From Myripristis murdjan (Eukaryota; Chordata; Actinopteri; Holocentriformes; Holocentridae), in NCBI RefSeq assembly GCF_902150065.1, contig NC_044001.1:20623939-20687938 (forward strand): 64,000 bases of DNA, given 5' to 3'. Both the position numbers and the translations under genes were made by a program. This document shows positions 36,119 to 49,548 of the stretch, one piece after another. Below the pieces are notes generated by a model. It was not told the DNA's origin, ran no database searches, and worked only from the letters and a program-made list of their open reading frames with translations. Every line of letters begins with the position of its first letter. Position 1 is the stretch's first letter.

Positions 36119-39100
36119 GCTGAGCATAACCACCCACACAACCACTTGTCCGTCCCCTCCATTCCCTCAGATAGGCTAATGTTATTACTGTGGTAATTAT
36201 CCTCATTAGTGCCAGCAGCTGTAGAGAGCCCATCGCTTGCTGTTCAAACTCCACCCCAGCCCTCTCTGTCTTCACATCTCTCTTTATTTTCCCTAGATCT
36301 CATTTACAAAATTCATCTATGTCTTTTGTGTGCCGTGTAGAGGCAGTTGCAAAAATAGAGCCCATCAAATATCTAATTTGCTTAGGTGAACTCTGTTTTC
36401 TAACCCTTTAGATTCTATTCTGTTGATGAGGGTTAGTAGTGTGGACTGTTGCACAGCACTGCTCTGTCATTTCGGGAGGGCGTCAGAAAACTCCGCAGTG
36501 TGTTAGAGGACAGAGCAGCGGAAGATGAGCGCAGAATTTTGAAAATAGTTCATACCGACATGGTGCAAGCATACACATAATTATGTCCATTACAACTATT
36601 TTGCTTTTACATCCCTCACTTGCAGTTTCAAGGTTTTCGTATAACACAAGATGGCACTGTTTTGTCAAATAATGCTTTGGGTGGTCTTCAGTGACCAACT
36701 GATTTGCCACATGCTCTAACTTTGCTCTTTCTTTTCTCTGCTGTTTCGTGCCCCCCACCCCTTTCTTTTAGCATCCTAACAAAAAACAGCGAGCAATTCT
36801 ACATGAAAAACTCCCTGTCACACTCGGTCCTGGACGGGTGCTGTGACACTTTAACATTGGATCTCCAGCAGGAATGAAAAATAGATAATATTAGTGTTTG
36901 TTCAACTAAGGCTGTTATTTGTTTGCTTGGTGTTTATTTGAAAGCAGCATGAAAATGATTAACTTCATTTTTTTCTTCACTTTACGCTCTGTCTGCATCC
37001 TTACACAGAAAATATGACATGAACAACTGAAAGAGACTGCTTTACACACAGCAGCCCCCGCTCTTTGAGATTGCCTTTTGTTTTATTGGTGGAGGCTGAT
37101 GCGGACAGTAGGCAACCTGTATACTGCTAAGCCCCGTATCAGACGCTAAATGTCATGCATAGCCTGTTTTTATTGGCTGATATGGCTCAGTCTGCCCTTC
37201 TCCTTTTCCTGGAAGCCATTGTTAAAGAGGTGGTTGTTAATGCTAGTGACCAGATGGGCTCTTTCTCCCACAGGTCTGACTGGGGATGTTTACCATGCAC
37301 CGGGCTGTGGATAACAGGTGAGACCAGCGCTGGCTTGTCGACCAATCAGAGCGCAGCAGATGTCTGGACTCTGCCTGTAAACCTTTATTTGGCATTTAGG
37401 ACTATGCGGAGTGCTGTTATAGAAGATAACAGGGTGTGAGTTTGATAATAACACTTTGTCGAAGTGTATCTTGTTGACTTTTTCATTTTAGTGCTTCATT
37501 TGATTTTTTTGGATGTGGATATCATCTCTCTAAACCCCATTTACAGCAGCCCCATATGCTCAATACAGACTTACATAAGGATACTTTAACTAAATCAAGT
37601 AAAGAAAACTAACTTAGATTTCAGATGACAAACTGCCATGCTATTTCATTTTCATCAAGCTCATTTCCAGAAATGATGTCTGAACTTGATGATCGTACTT
37701 TGTGAGGCAAAATGTTTCCAGCATTAAGTGAACAAACAGTGAACATTCCTGTCCCTTTCCAATGCAGACCATCTTGAATTACTGCAATTTGGTATCATGG
37801 CAACAGCAGGGGTAAGGATGGCCCAGGGATTGGTAAGGAGGAGTCTTTTAAAGCTTTGAATCAATCTGCCCTATTGGGTGAGCTGTGTCTAGCATGCATG
37901 TATGGATTAGACTGCTTGGAGCACCTGTCCCTGTTCTGTCAACAGCAGATCAGGTTACTGGCCACACATTCACCTGGCTGACCCAACTTCCTGTGACTGA
38001 CTGACACACACTGCCCTTTGTTCACTGCTGCCCTCAGAGCACAGCTACATGTTCACTGACACATTTAGCATGCGTTCACTAGTTTAAGGCAATTTTTATA
38101 GCTCATCTGCGAGACAGACACATTGACATTCCAGCATTTTGTACCTGTGAAAAGGATGTGTAAAACACGTGTCATGATCAATAAGATTTAAAATAGTTTG
38201 AGACAAAGCCCTTTCTCTAGAGTGGCCTATCATATATTATGTTTTGCCAAAATTCCTGCCTGAGCACTGTCTTCTGACCCCAAGTCTAGATCTGGTCTTA
38301 ATGAGGCCTCTCAGGCTGATTAGGGAGTTAAGCTGCCAGAGCAGCCTAGTGGAGCGAGGCTGAGGCTGTGCTTAACAACCTTCCAAGGACAGCTTGCCTC
38401 TAATACCAAACCCAAAGTGGGAGGCAAAGCTCAACCAAGACTGGGAAGAAACTACTATCCCTGATCTTTGCTCCAGAGTATTGAGATTTAAAGATTATCT
38501 TTATTCGATTTTCTAAATATCAACCATTTGTTTTGATATCCAGTGCGTATTATGAGTGTCTGTCTGGGGTGTTGTGAAATTTGGAAAATCTGGGAAGTGG
38601 GAAATTACAGCAGCTGAGAGGATATGAAGCGTGTCTTCTTTCACACTAGACAAGTTTTATCCTTTCTTGATATCTCATCTGACTTTCTCAGGCCACATAA
38701 TGGGGGAAAAGGCCCATAGATAGATCCATATCTTCATTCAGAATTAAAAACTGCAGCGGCTGATCATTTCAGAGCATTCAAGCATTTCCATCACATACTC
38801 ATGTGTAACCATTAACTGCTGTTCAAACAAAAGTCGCTGAGCCTGTGCTGCCTAGAAGTACCTGCCATGCGAGGCTCCATTAGGGCTGCTAAAATCACTC
38901 TTGTTTCAGTCAGCAGGCCAGAGAAGGAAATACCAACTTATTATATCCAGCTGGCATGAAGCGCTCTGTGGGCACACGTTGCCTTATGGCCTAATACTCA
39001 TAGTGTGTGGGGCCTCACAGCGAGCCTGTATTTTCTGTCATCCCCATTATCTCCCTGATGATGAAACGATTAGCTAGTAACCGTTATGCTAACCACAAAG

Positions 39101-42100
39101 CTGGAGGGGTGATGGATGGGCTAAGTGATAGACTCGGGTGGTTGGCTGGGGGGGCTTTGTCCCAGATCTCTGACACCTTCTATCTTGTGATCCAGGCACC
39201 CCCCACACACACCATCACCACCACCCACATCCAACCCCCCAGATCCACCCCAGTTACCCCCACCAGCTGCCTCTGACCCCTCTTCACAGCCCTGCCTCTG
39301 CTTGCCATGTGCTGGGAGTCAAAGGGGTCCCCCTCCTATCACTCACCAGAATGGAACCCCACCATCTCCCGCCCCGCTCACTAAATCACAATCAATCGTT
39401 TGGCAGACAGAGATGGATTGGGACATCCACGACCCTGTACCTTTCAGGAAGGCCGCTGCCTTCCAATGGGCTGCTGTCACTGACGAATAATAGAGGTGAT
39501 TCCAGGAGGAGTGAGCGGGTCAAGTCTGCTGCCCTTGGAAGGAAGTTATCGGAAAGCAACGGATGGAAACTCTGTTCTCTTCAGGGACAACGACCCCACT
39601 GTGTAACAGCATGTAGTTATAGAGTGTATGGTAAACAGGCAATATATTTTTCCTTTATAATAATTAAGGAACTTATTCTTATAAGGCAAATCAATGGGTC
39701 GCTGTTATCTATACATTCATAATATGAATTTGTTGCCATCTCTTATTGCCTACTAGGAAGGAAAGAAAGACATCAAAGTCTATGGCATTTAAAATGTGAT
39801 AAATTTACAATAGTCTTTTCCATATTTGATTTAGTTCTTTAAATTATGCACTACCAAAAAATTGTCGTACTTCCGCAATCTGCCTGCTTTCTCCGATGCT
39901 CCCCCTTCAAAATAATACAGTCTTGACATTCTGCCTCACATCATCATGTGTATTTGAAGAGTCGCCGTCTAGTGCTTTATGATTTACTTCACCACAGACT
40001 GAGTGATTGCATCATTCAATGAGAATTGACAGCAAATGTCGTTGTTCAGACATGAAATAAGCCTCCATGATGCCATAACACGATGATTGGGAGTGAAAGA
40101 TCTTATTATGTATTCAGTGCCAAGGGCTCGCGTAGGATCATTCACATGTAGATTTGTCCTTCTGGAAGTGCCACAGCTATACAATTTCCATTTAGATAAG
40201 GTGTATACACAAATAAAGAAAGGACAGCCAACAAGACATTGGGTTCTACATTTGATTAACTAATCATAGTCTTTGTAAATCCACTCGGAGGCCTTGAAGG
40301 GCAGTGCTGGGCTGTGCACACTGATTAGCCTATGCATGATTGCTGCAACTATGGCACAAATCAGCTCAAGTAACTCAACTCCATACACTACCCAGTGGCT
40401 GTCATTAATCACACAATTAAGAGATAGTGAGTTTATGTCTGTTTAATCCCTCTCCCCTTTCTCTCAGTGGATAACCACACTACAGTTCCTGATCAACAAT
40501 AACCAATCACCAAAAGTCTTGGAGTGGCAGGTGATTAGGGCGTTTAAATCTCCCTTGAGTGTGGATGCAGGTTGTTTGTGATTAGCTTGAATTTAAACTT
40601 TCTTATTGCCTATTTCTGGAATGGCTAGTTCATTATCAGATGTTTGGCTCAAAAAAGAAGTGCAACCCCAGCTAAGGGTAATACCTTCAGGTTAATCACA
40701 AGTATGATAAAATATTTTAACATTTGTGATATAACATGCTAAATGGCGGCGCTTTCTATTCGTAGCATGCTGACAGGCCAAACAACCCTCACGACTCCCT
40801 CCCAAAAGTGCTTTAACCCTTTTCCCACTTCCCTGCTAGCCCACTTCATGAGCTCAGGTCACACTGTAGTGCAGTAGCGTCTGCGTGTATCATCTGAAGG
40901 CTGTATAGAAACTCTGCAGCCCCTCTCCATGACTGATCTCATTTGATAGAGCTCATTATGCAAACTGCTCCCAACTCCCGCCGCATAATTAGTGCTTAAT
41001 TAATTTGAGTGAAATCTTTCATCTGTCTATGTCCGGCCAGCTCCTTCCTTCCATTTACAACATGATATTAATTTCAGAGGGGGGATGGTAGCCTGGCTGA
41101 TGAAAAGGCTGATATAATTAATCAAGTATCTTTTTCCTTCATTTTTTGCAGGAATAATAATAAGTGTGATGAGCAGAGTCTGATTAACCCTATTATACTG
41201 CCTAATTAGGGTGATCATTTAATAATCAAGGAAGCAGCACAATTATAAGAGAATGCAAATTATGCCATCTAATGAAGAGTGTGCCAATTCTGGGAATTCT
41301 TTGTTTGGAAAATGTAGCATTCCAAAATCAAAGGTCAAGAAGAGGCCATTTGCTTGATGTATGTGTGCAAGAGGACGTACTTACATACTTGAGTTCAAAA
41401 TTACTTGACGCATTTCTCATCCCGTCTCATATCTCTGTGGACAGCACCCTATCAGCAGAACAAAAATGGGCTAAACCACACTTCCCACTTGCACACAGCA
41501 AATATCAGTGCTACCACTTGCCAGCAAATGAATTTACTTTTAAATTAAACTGTCCTCAAATAATGGATGTTCAAAATGAAACATGGCATGATGTCAAAAT
41601 ATTTTATCATGACTATTATTAACCAAACTTTTTTTTTTTTTTTTTTTCTGGGGTGCTCCAGCACTCCATGAGGAAGTCACAGTCACAGATGTATTGTGAC
41701 CGTGCACGAGGTTGCTGCTCATCACCCCAGGCTCTGTGTCCCTGATGAGATGGCAACTCTTTATTTCCCACTGGCCCTGTCTGCTTTATGAAGCCTGAGG
41801 CACAAAAAAGGGCAGCTGCTGTGTGCTGTACTGTAAACTCAGGAGCAGAAGTTCAGTACCATGGACAGCAACCGGCCGGCTCAGCTCTCCCGAGGCACCA
41901 CTGATAACACTCAACAAACTTCAACCGGCCTTAATTGCAGTATAACATTTAAATTATAATGATGTAGTCTGGTGCATGGGCAGTTATAGATAACAAATAG
42001 CTGAGGACTATTACTTTGAATACAGAATTGTGAATCTGAAGAGACAGGAAAGCTTAACATTTAGTAAACTTGGTGATTTACAAATAGGTTTAATGCATTT

Positions 42101-43980
42101 GCAGATTAATATGTGAGATAAACTCGATAATACGCTTAAGGCTATAAGAACAATGGCCACTGTGTAGCTCCCTATGTCAATAGATAAAGGATGTGGCCCA
42201 TTAGGTCTGTGAGAGCCCATCTTTCATGTTCCTAGATGATACATCTGCCGTCTACACTTTCATCAAGATAATGGTGACCTCATATAAAGAGTCTATGAGC
42301 AATGGCCCAGATTTCATTTTTCTTACATGGAGTCATTGAAGTCATTATCAATATCATTACAATCTCGGAGAGCCAATGAGCAACAGAAGACGGGGCCTTG
42401 CTGTATCATTCTTCTTCTGTTGCCTACTTGTGTGAGAAATGCATTGACTGCTACAGTAAATGCCTGTCAATAAGATATTATGCTTCATACACAGGCTTAT
42501 CTGCAGGGCTGCTGTGCGTGTCTTCTCCACTTCTTTGTATTTTGTGAGTTATGTGCATGTGTGTGTGCATGCGTGTGTGTGCATCTACATGAATGTGCCT
42601 CAATTTACTCCTCTTCACCCCCATAGTGCAGCTGTGCCTCGGAGAACTCTTGTGAAGTAATTGAATGAGCCGGGGCAGGGGGAAACCTGCGGCAGCGAAT
42701 GTGTACCCGCTGGCCTTATTATCTATAATACGGCAGCCGCTCTGCCTGCGCTTTGTCGTCTTCTCATGAATACAGAAATGAATTTGATGGACGTCAGAGG
42801 TGAACACAGAGGGGAGAGACAGGCCAGAGCGGTTTTAATCAGCTCCCTGATAGAACAATCACTTTATCCACCTCCACAGCTCAGAGGTGAATTAGTGTTT
42901 AACATTCCAGGGCATGCTTTCTGACAGGGGACTCCACCTCAGACAACCAATGGACTGCAGAGATTATCGAGAGACACTCTGATGTTTTTGATGAGTAAAT
43001 TAGGGCTAAACATGCCCCTGGGACTTCAGCAACTGATGTGCAGGAAATCTTCATTTTTATAGGATGCAATTAATCACTGCTTTCTAGAAGAAAAGAAAAT
43101 TTGGCACTTTTGCTCATTGTGTTAACCCTTAGAGGGCTCTGTTCAGATGTCTTTGCACACATGAAAACAGAGATGACAAATAAAACAATCTGTGGCTTTC
43201 CCTGAAGTGACTGATTATACAGGGCACATTTGCAATTATTGATATTGTATTTTGTAGTTATGCTACCCTGGATTTGAGCCCAGCACATTCTGATTATCAC
43301 TTTGACACATTTCCCAAAAACATCACCCAGGATATATTGTAGTTATTCACTCAGACTGCTCATTAAAACTAGACATTCTTCCTCATTCTGTAATTTTTCA
43401 TAAGCTAAAAGGTGACTCCTCACCTCAAGTTGAGAAACATCATCCATAGACCTCCACCATCCTTTGAAGCCATCGGTTTCATTGTGAAAGTCAAGAACTA
43501 GTCAGGGCCAGTTCTAGTTGTGCCACTTTACAGAGCTTTTCACAGTATCCGTAGCTCATGTACTTCTTTCTAAAGTACACATAGGCAATTTACCCACTAA
43601 CCCATTTGGGCATTGCAGTATTTTTCCATTCCGTGAGCTAGTTCTAAGAGGAAGTTGTCTGCTGTCGACAGCAGCTGGCAACACACTGACTTTCTTATGG
43701 TTGCCAACAAGTTTTTTTTTTCTTTGCTTATTGGTAGCATTGGATGCTTTTTTGACCTGTACGCCAGCAGTAAAGTCCATCAGAATTGCGTGTCCGTTCA
43801 AGAGTCACGTGTTCGATTCAAAACATTCACATATGAGGCTTTTTCCAGAGCTCAACAAGTGCAAGGCCTAAACTCACCTGAGTTATTCCCCATGTGCTTC
43901 CTCCCACTATCTCAGTAGTGCAGAGAAGCCTACCGTAACTGATGTCCCTCTGAAGCCCGGGGATATTGTAGTGGAAATCA

Positions 43981-43981
<1 letters not shown>

Positions 43982-44020
<39 letters not shown>

Positions 44021-44031
44021 GCATCCCCTAT

Positions 44032-44077
<46 letters not shown>
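43982..44077. repeat. split (CA)n microsatellite
   Basis: Two CA tracts separated by cctgcatcccctatg; cctgca also follows the second tract. This suggests a local duplication of tract plus flank. Confidence 0.95.
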
Positions 44078-44079
<2 letters not shown>

Positions 44080-44399
44080 GCAAGGTTTGCCAGTGACTCA
44101 TGTATTCATTGGTAACAAGAGGAACTCTTTGGCCTTCAAATAATATCAAGAATTTGTTGTATTGGGGGGAGAAAATGTCAGTAGTATGGATACATTCTCT
44201 CTGGCTAATTCAGTAAAATAATTTTTTTTTTCTTTTTTTAAACCAGGAGAACAATACATAAATACATACATAAATAAAGAGCATTGATTAAAAAATAAAA
44301 ACTTATATGCTTTCTTCCAACATCAATCAGTCGACCTTATACTCACATAAATTATGAAGTATGATTAAACACGCAAACAGATAGGTAGCCTACATAAGT

Positions 44400-44434
44400 A
44401 GAATAGAATAGAATAGAATACAATACAATACAAT
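44400..44434. repeat. (AATAG)n pentamer repeat
   Basis: About four GAATA/AATAG units grading into three AATAC units. Confidence 0.9.
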
Positions 44435-44861
44435 AGATGCTGCCTTCCTTCATCAAAACCAGCAGTTATGGCCAAGCTTAAGACTATATGGCGGGAAGTA
44501 GTTTGCATCTGTTTTCAGACAAACTTATTTAGAACTATTTAAAAACCAATCACTTCATTAAACTCTGTCACTTTTGTTCTTGTGCATAATTGTTCTGCTG
44601 TTCATGGCTGCTTGTTTTCAGTGAGGGGACAATGGCTGCAGCTATGGCTGTGTTGTGTCCACAGCTAGGCCTGATTAAATCTGGGTTCCTCACTGGCTCT
44701 CTCCATGGTGCTGAAAGAGCCCTCTATCAGATTACAACCAGGCAGAATAGGGCCCAGGCTAATCCATTACAATAATTGATTGACAATGCATTGAGGGTGG
44801 CCATGTCGTGAGCACCAATTACAGTCGTGTCCTCTTGCACTTTCAAATTGGCTGGGGTTTT

Positions 44862-44869
44862 AAAAAAAA

Positions 44870-44905
<36 letters not shown>

Positions 44906-44909
44906 AAAA
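44862..44909. repeat. (AAAG)n tetranucleotide repeat
   Basis: A run of A followed by about nine AAAG units. Confidence 0.95.
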
Positions 44910-47783
44910 GCACATGAAGCCAATCGTTCATTTGGGAAATAGAGGAGGTTTATGTACAGCTGGGGAGAATGAGGGATAGGTAATCTAATCATTATGAAAT
45001 GACCAAACTGCTCTGAGGCTCGCTCTGCAGCCATGACAAATGTGTGACAGAGACAGCGGGATGAGACCTCTCTCTAAAGTAACGTGTTGCTCCAGGGAAA
45101 TCTTCCTCCTGCATCCTCAGCAATAACGTTTCAACCTGTAGGTGGTGCAGTGAGGTAAGAACCGGCCTCCCAGCCCAGGAGCTCAGACACTGCTTACTCT
45201 GGAGGTCAAACTCTGAAGACTGCACCACCATAAACCACAGGCCGAGAGCTTAGGTGTTACTTGAAAACGATCATTTGCTGAACCTTGTGCAACTGTGTCA
45301 AGACACATGGTTTTACAGCTCTTAAGAGTATTTTTTACACAGCAACGCTTCTCTTTTAGGCTTGGGGTTTTAGAATCTTTTCTAATTAAATTGGCAGCAT
45401 CAATAAAAAGGGAAAAGGGGGAAATATTTAAAATGCTACAGCTTGTGAGCAGGTTTTGGGGGGATGTAGTTGAGCCTGCATTACAGGAGCTGCAGCTGTA
45501 TGCTAATTAGGCGCCGATCCTTCAGTGCTTCCCCTCGCGCAGGGCAGCACGCGCCACTGAGCAAACACGCGCATGCGTCCGTGGCCAAGGCCGGCACACA
45601 AGGCCCACGCGCTTCACAGAAATTATCACGGGGGAAAGAGGAACTCGTTAAAATGCCATCAAAGCGTGTAGTCCCAACAAGCCACGACTAATAGATCTGC
45701 AAGCTAAAACTGATATAACTATAGAGGGAGCGGAGGCCTGAGGGCAGATGCACAACGGCACAAACTCTTAGGATGAAATTCACAAACATTTTGGAGTTGA
45801 AGAAACAAAGCACAACAGGGTGGTTTGAAACTCACTGCGAGTTGTGCAGCCTACCACAGACACACTTTAAGTCACGATGGGAATATGATGCTGATTTTTG
45901 TTATTGTCTGGTATTGTTTTCCTGTTTAGTACTCAAGAAGAAAAAAAAAGTTTGAATCTGGCAGCTGCATGATACCCAGCTCACCAAGTGTAAACATAAA
46001 TATCCATGAAAAGATTCATTCTGAGAAAACTTTTCAGTTGATCTCTAGATCACTTTCTCTCTGGGCATATAGTTTTTCTATATAGTCCATTTTCACCTGG
46101 AAAACCCCACCATAGTTATTCAAACAATTTTAGTAAAGCGGGTAGTTAACAAAACATGCGTCCTGCCACAAATTTAACCAAAATAACGGTGTGCGCTCAG
46201 GCAGGTGAGAAAGCACCAGGACAGAGAGGCCCATTGAAAGGCGTAGGCCTACGTCTCAGCTCCGATTGTGCAATTATTTGACTTGGTCATACTGCAGCTT
46301 TATGCAAATGAGGGGAACAATGCACGACGATGGAGATTAATTCCTCCCTGGTCTCCGACTGAAAGGAAAAAGAATGCACCCTCTGCCAAGTGGCGCACGA
46401 CAGCCTACATTAGGCATTATAGCGACAAAAAACACTCAGCACACAAGTACACAAAGTGTTATGCGTGACATATCCACAGTAAATGTAGGAAGCATATTCA
46501 TTTAAAAAGACTGGCGTTTGGAAAAACATGCCTCATTATATATAGCACACCGTTTTCAAACTTCCTTTATCAGTTACATACTCATTTGTTGATTTTAGGA
46601 ATAGGAGGCTGGAAAATGAAAGCAGTTAGAGTCTTACTGAAATTGCAGGGTTTATTTTAAGAAATTAACCTCGAAGTCAACAAATAACGAATATTTGATC
46701 ATCTTTTGGAATAATCCGACTATTTGGATTTAGCACTGTTATATGTAAAGCTCCAATCTTCAAACATTCCTCAGTAAAGTATATTAGGAAAATATTTGGG
46801 AAAGTTAAAAAGCGTACCACATGCATAAACTTTTGCATGATATTACAGTTTTTACAAGCAGAAGAGCAGCAGACAACAATGGCAGCTACGTTTTACTTGA
46901 GATATTTGCGCAGCATTTTACAACACAAGCCTCGGCTGCGGCCTTCTTTGTCTAGAGCACCAATTCCGCCTCGCACGCGTCTAGCTGTGGGCCAGATTGG
47001 CCCTGAGTCCCGTTTCACAGTTAAGAGGTCAATTTGCCTTTCAAACGGGGAGAGGGGGAAAAAAATTCAGGGATATCCAAGCGTGGGCAGACGTGGCTAT
47101 TGTACACAAAGACCAGAGGGCCTTCTTATTACTTATGTATGCAGCGAGATGTCTGATTTATATGTCCAGTTAAACTACCGAGACAGACACGTGCCCAAAA
47201 ATAAAGAAACACTCCCTTTAAAAAAATGTTTATGAAACAAACAATAAAATAAAAATAAAAAAATTCAATACAAAGGCCGGAGAGTAGTGGCGACTGTGAT
47301 TTTTCTGGAGGCCTCGCGTCTTGTGCGTAAAGGTCATGCGTAAAATAAGTTGGCATACGGACAGGAAATAAACACATACATAAATACACAAACAGCTTTA
47401 AAAAACTTGCAGAAGTAAACAATGAAAACAACACCGAGCAAGTAGCGTAAACTGCATCACACTTTTACAGGTCTGTCTTGTCTTTGAGGTAAATTACTCC
47501 TCTGAGCAATATCATAACCTATATCTGATGAAATGGAGCTTTGCGTTTTAATTTAACCAAGTCTCTCTCATTCCCGTCTTAATTCTAAATTGTGATGATT
47601 GTGGCAGTGACGGACGTTTCCTTTTGGCAGCTCCGGGGCCCCCAGAGGAGAGCCACAAAGCCGTGGCACGTGTGCATTTGTATAGGGGCCCATCAGACCG
47701 TAAAAAGAGGAGGGTCCCGGCGTGTGCCTCTGTCGGGGAGGGGCTGAGCGCACACATTAATGTAATAAACCGCAAGTAGGCTA

Positions 47784-48108
47784 CATCTGCTAAGCTATCT
47801 GCACATCCTCCAACGAAATCCACCAAACCCAGGCTTTGAGCCCTCCCACAACCAAGTCCACTGGGATCTTGGTTTCATCCGATTGGTCGGGGATGCTGCA
47901 ACAAGGGGGGGCGAGAACAATGGCATCATTCCGGCATAAAAAGAGTGGAGCTATGCCTTGGAGACGAAAACATTTCAGCAACAGAAGAATCGATACAGTG
48001 GAGAGATAAAGTCCTATAAGGTTCCAGTGTGGCCATAATTTACACAAACCTGGATTCTCGAGACTTCACTCACCTCTCCAAAGTGCCTTTCCGCCGTTAC
48101 TCGCAAAG
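47784..48108 (+). promoter_or_regulatory. insm1: insm1 promoter and 5'UTR
   Basis: A TATA-like ATAAAAAG lies at 47937-47943, so transcription would start near 47965-47970 and the 5'UTR would be about 140 nt. An inverted CCAAT box (ATTGG) is at 47882-47886. A SOX-like AACAATGG lies at 47917-47924 and a proneural-type E-box CATCTG at 47784-47789. Mammalian INSM1 is known to be driven by Neurogenin and NeuroD through E-boxes. Use of these sites here is inference. Confidence 0.6.
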
Positions 48109-49548
48109 ATGCCCAAAGGATTCCTGGTGAAAAGAAACAAGAAATCTGCACATGTTTCCTATAGGACTCGCTCAGACGAAGATGACCTCCAGGAACCACC
48201 CACCCCAGCTGCCTTGCCGAGTCAGGCGGACTTCTCCCCGCCGGTGTCTGTGGCGTCCAGCCCGGATCGCGCTGCAGCATCGCCGGATCTCGCAGCGGCA
48301 GCAGCAACAGCAGTGGCAGACGCGCCGGTGCCGAGACTGGAGAAACCGGCGCAGTTTGGCAACCCCGAGGCGGTGTACCAAGCCCTCTACAGCCCCACCC
48401 GGCCCATCAGCAAGGAGCATGACAGGGGATATTTTGAGCGAAGTTTCAACTTGGGCTCACCTATTTCTGCCGAGTCATTCCCTACACCTGCCTCTCTCTC
48501 CGGCTTGGACCACCTCCTCTACGCTCCGGTCGACTTGAAAATCGGCACCAGCAACAGCAGCCGCAGCGGCACCACCAGCAGCGTCCCGGCTACATCCAAC
48601 CGGGTCGGCACCAAAAGGCCCGCAGCTGACGGCACAGAGCGCAAGTCTAAACCTGCCTCCAAGAAACCCAAAGCCATTAGAAAACTCAACTTTGAAGACG
48701 AGGTGACGACTTCTCCCGTGCTCGGTCTCAAAATCAAAGAGGGACCGGTAGAAATAAAACCAAGGGCGCAATCATCTGGAGGAAACAAGCCTTTGGGAGA
48801 GTTTGTCTGCCAGCTGTGTAAAGAGGCGTACGCGGACCCCTTCTCCCTGGCGCAGCACAAGTGCTCCCGCATCGTCAGGGTAGAGTACCGCTGTCCCGAG
48901 TGCGATAAGATGTTCAGCTGCCCGGCCAACCTCGCCTCTCATCGCCGCTGGCACAAGCCCCGGGCCACCGGCGCGCCGGGGGTGCCACCCACGCAGGGCA
49001 TCAAATCTGAAATGGCCAAAATGCCCCCACTAGGTGTCAAGTCCGTCTCCGAGGAAGCCAAAGACATGAGTGACAGGGACACCCCGAGTCCAGGTCTGTC
49101 CGAGTCGGGCTCTGAAGATGGCTCATACGACTGCCAATTCTGCGGGAAAAGGTTTAAGCGTCAGGCATACCTAAGAAAACACATCATGGGACACCAGGCC
49201 TTGCAAAAGAAAGTGCTGGAGGAGCATGGCTTTCAAAGCGGCGAGCGAGCGGAAGAGCAGGCTCCGGTGTCATCCTCATCATCCTCAGAGGAAGCCTCAA
49301 ACCAAAGCCCCCTCAATCTGAGCCCGGTGGACTGCCTGCTGTGCCCGGTGTGCGGGGAGAGTTTCACCAGCAGGGCCGGCCAGGAGAGACACCTGCGTCT
49401 CATGCACTCCTCCCAGGTTTATCCGTGCAAATACTGCCCCGCCACTCTCTACAGCTCGCCGGGACTCACCAGGCACATAAACAAGTGCCACCCCTCGGAG
49501 AACAGGCAGGTCATCCTGCTTCAAATGCCTGTGCGCCCCGCCTGCTAA
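48109..49548 (+). CDS. insm1: insulinoma-associated protein 1, 479 aa
   Basis: Zinc-finger repressor required for neuroendocrine, pancreatic endocrine and neuronal precursor differentiation. Single uninterrupted exon, as in other vertebrates. The N-terminal SNAG motif [12 protein letters not shown] recruits LSD1/CoREST. A Pro/Ala-rich region follows, then conserved blocks [46 protein letters not shown] and [15 protein letters not shown]. Five C2H2-type fingers start near residues 232 (FVCQLC), 260 (YRCPEC), 340 (YDCQFC), 410 (LLCPVC) and 438 (YPCKYC). It ends [34 protein letters not shown] and [17 protein letters not shown] are INSM1-type and exclude INSM2. Teleosts can have insm1a and insm1b, which cannot be told apart here. 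The neighbour ralgapa2 agrees with human 20p11. Confidence 0.97.
   Translation: MPKGFLVKRNKKSAHVSYRTRSDEDDLQEPPTPAALPSQADFSPPVSVASSPDRAAASPDLAAAAATAVADAPVPRLEKPAQFGNPEAVYQALYSPTRPISKEHDRGYFERSFNLGSPISAESFPTPASLSGLDHLLYAPVDLKIGTSNSSRSGTTSSVPATSNRVGTKRPAADGTERKSKPASKKPKAIRKLNFEDEVTTSPVLGLKIKEGPVEIKPRAQSSGGNKPLGEFVCQLCKEAYADPFSLAQHKCSRIVRVEYRCPECDKMFSCPANLASHRRWHKPRATGAPGVPPTQGIKSEMAKMPPLGVKSVSEEAKDMSDRDTPSPGLSESGSEDGSYDCQFCGKRFKRQAYLRKHIMGHQALQKKVLEEHGFQSGERAEEQAPVSSSSSSEEASNQSPLNLSPVDCLLCPVCGESFTSRAGQERHLRLMHSSQVYPCKYCPATLYSSPGLTRHINKCHPSENRQVILLQMPVRPAC

Larger units (their letters stand above)
36119..47850. other. 11.7-kb gene desert upstream of insm1
   Basis: No coding exon could be supported. 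The sequence is AT-rich and complex rather than repetitive, with many TAATTA, ATGCAAAT-like and CAATTA motifs, as is usual around developmental transcription-factor genes. Patches that stand out are 37150-37440, 40900-41020, 41140-41340, 42250-42400 and a CpG-rich 45520-45620. It is probably the regulatory territory of insm1, although conservation could not be tested here. Microsatellites lie at 43982-44077 and 44862-44909, and a pentamer repeat at 44400-44434. Confidence 0.5.

Noticed and set aside
35946-36275. Cys/Val-rich minus-strand frames across the CA/CG repeat
   Set aside because: These are translations of simple repeats (CVCVCV), like others at 12.7, 28.6, 43.9 and 61.8 kb.
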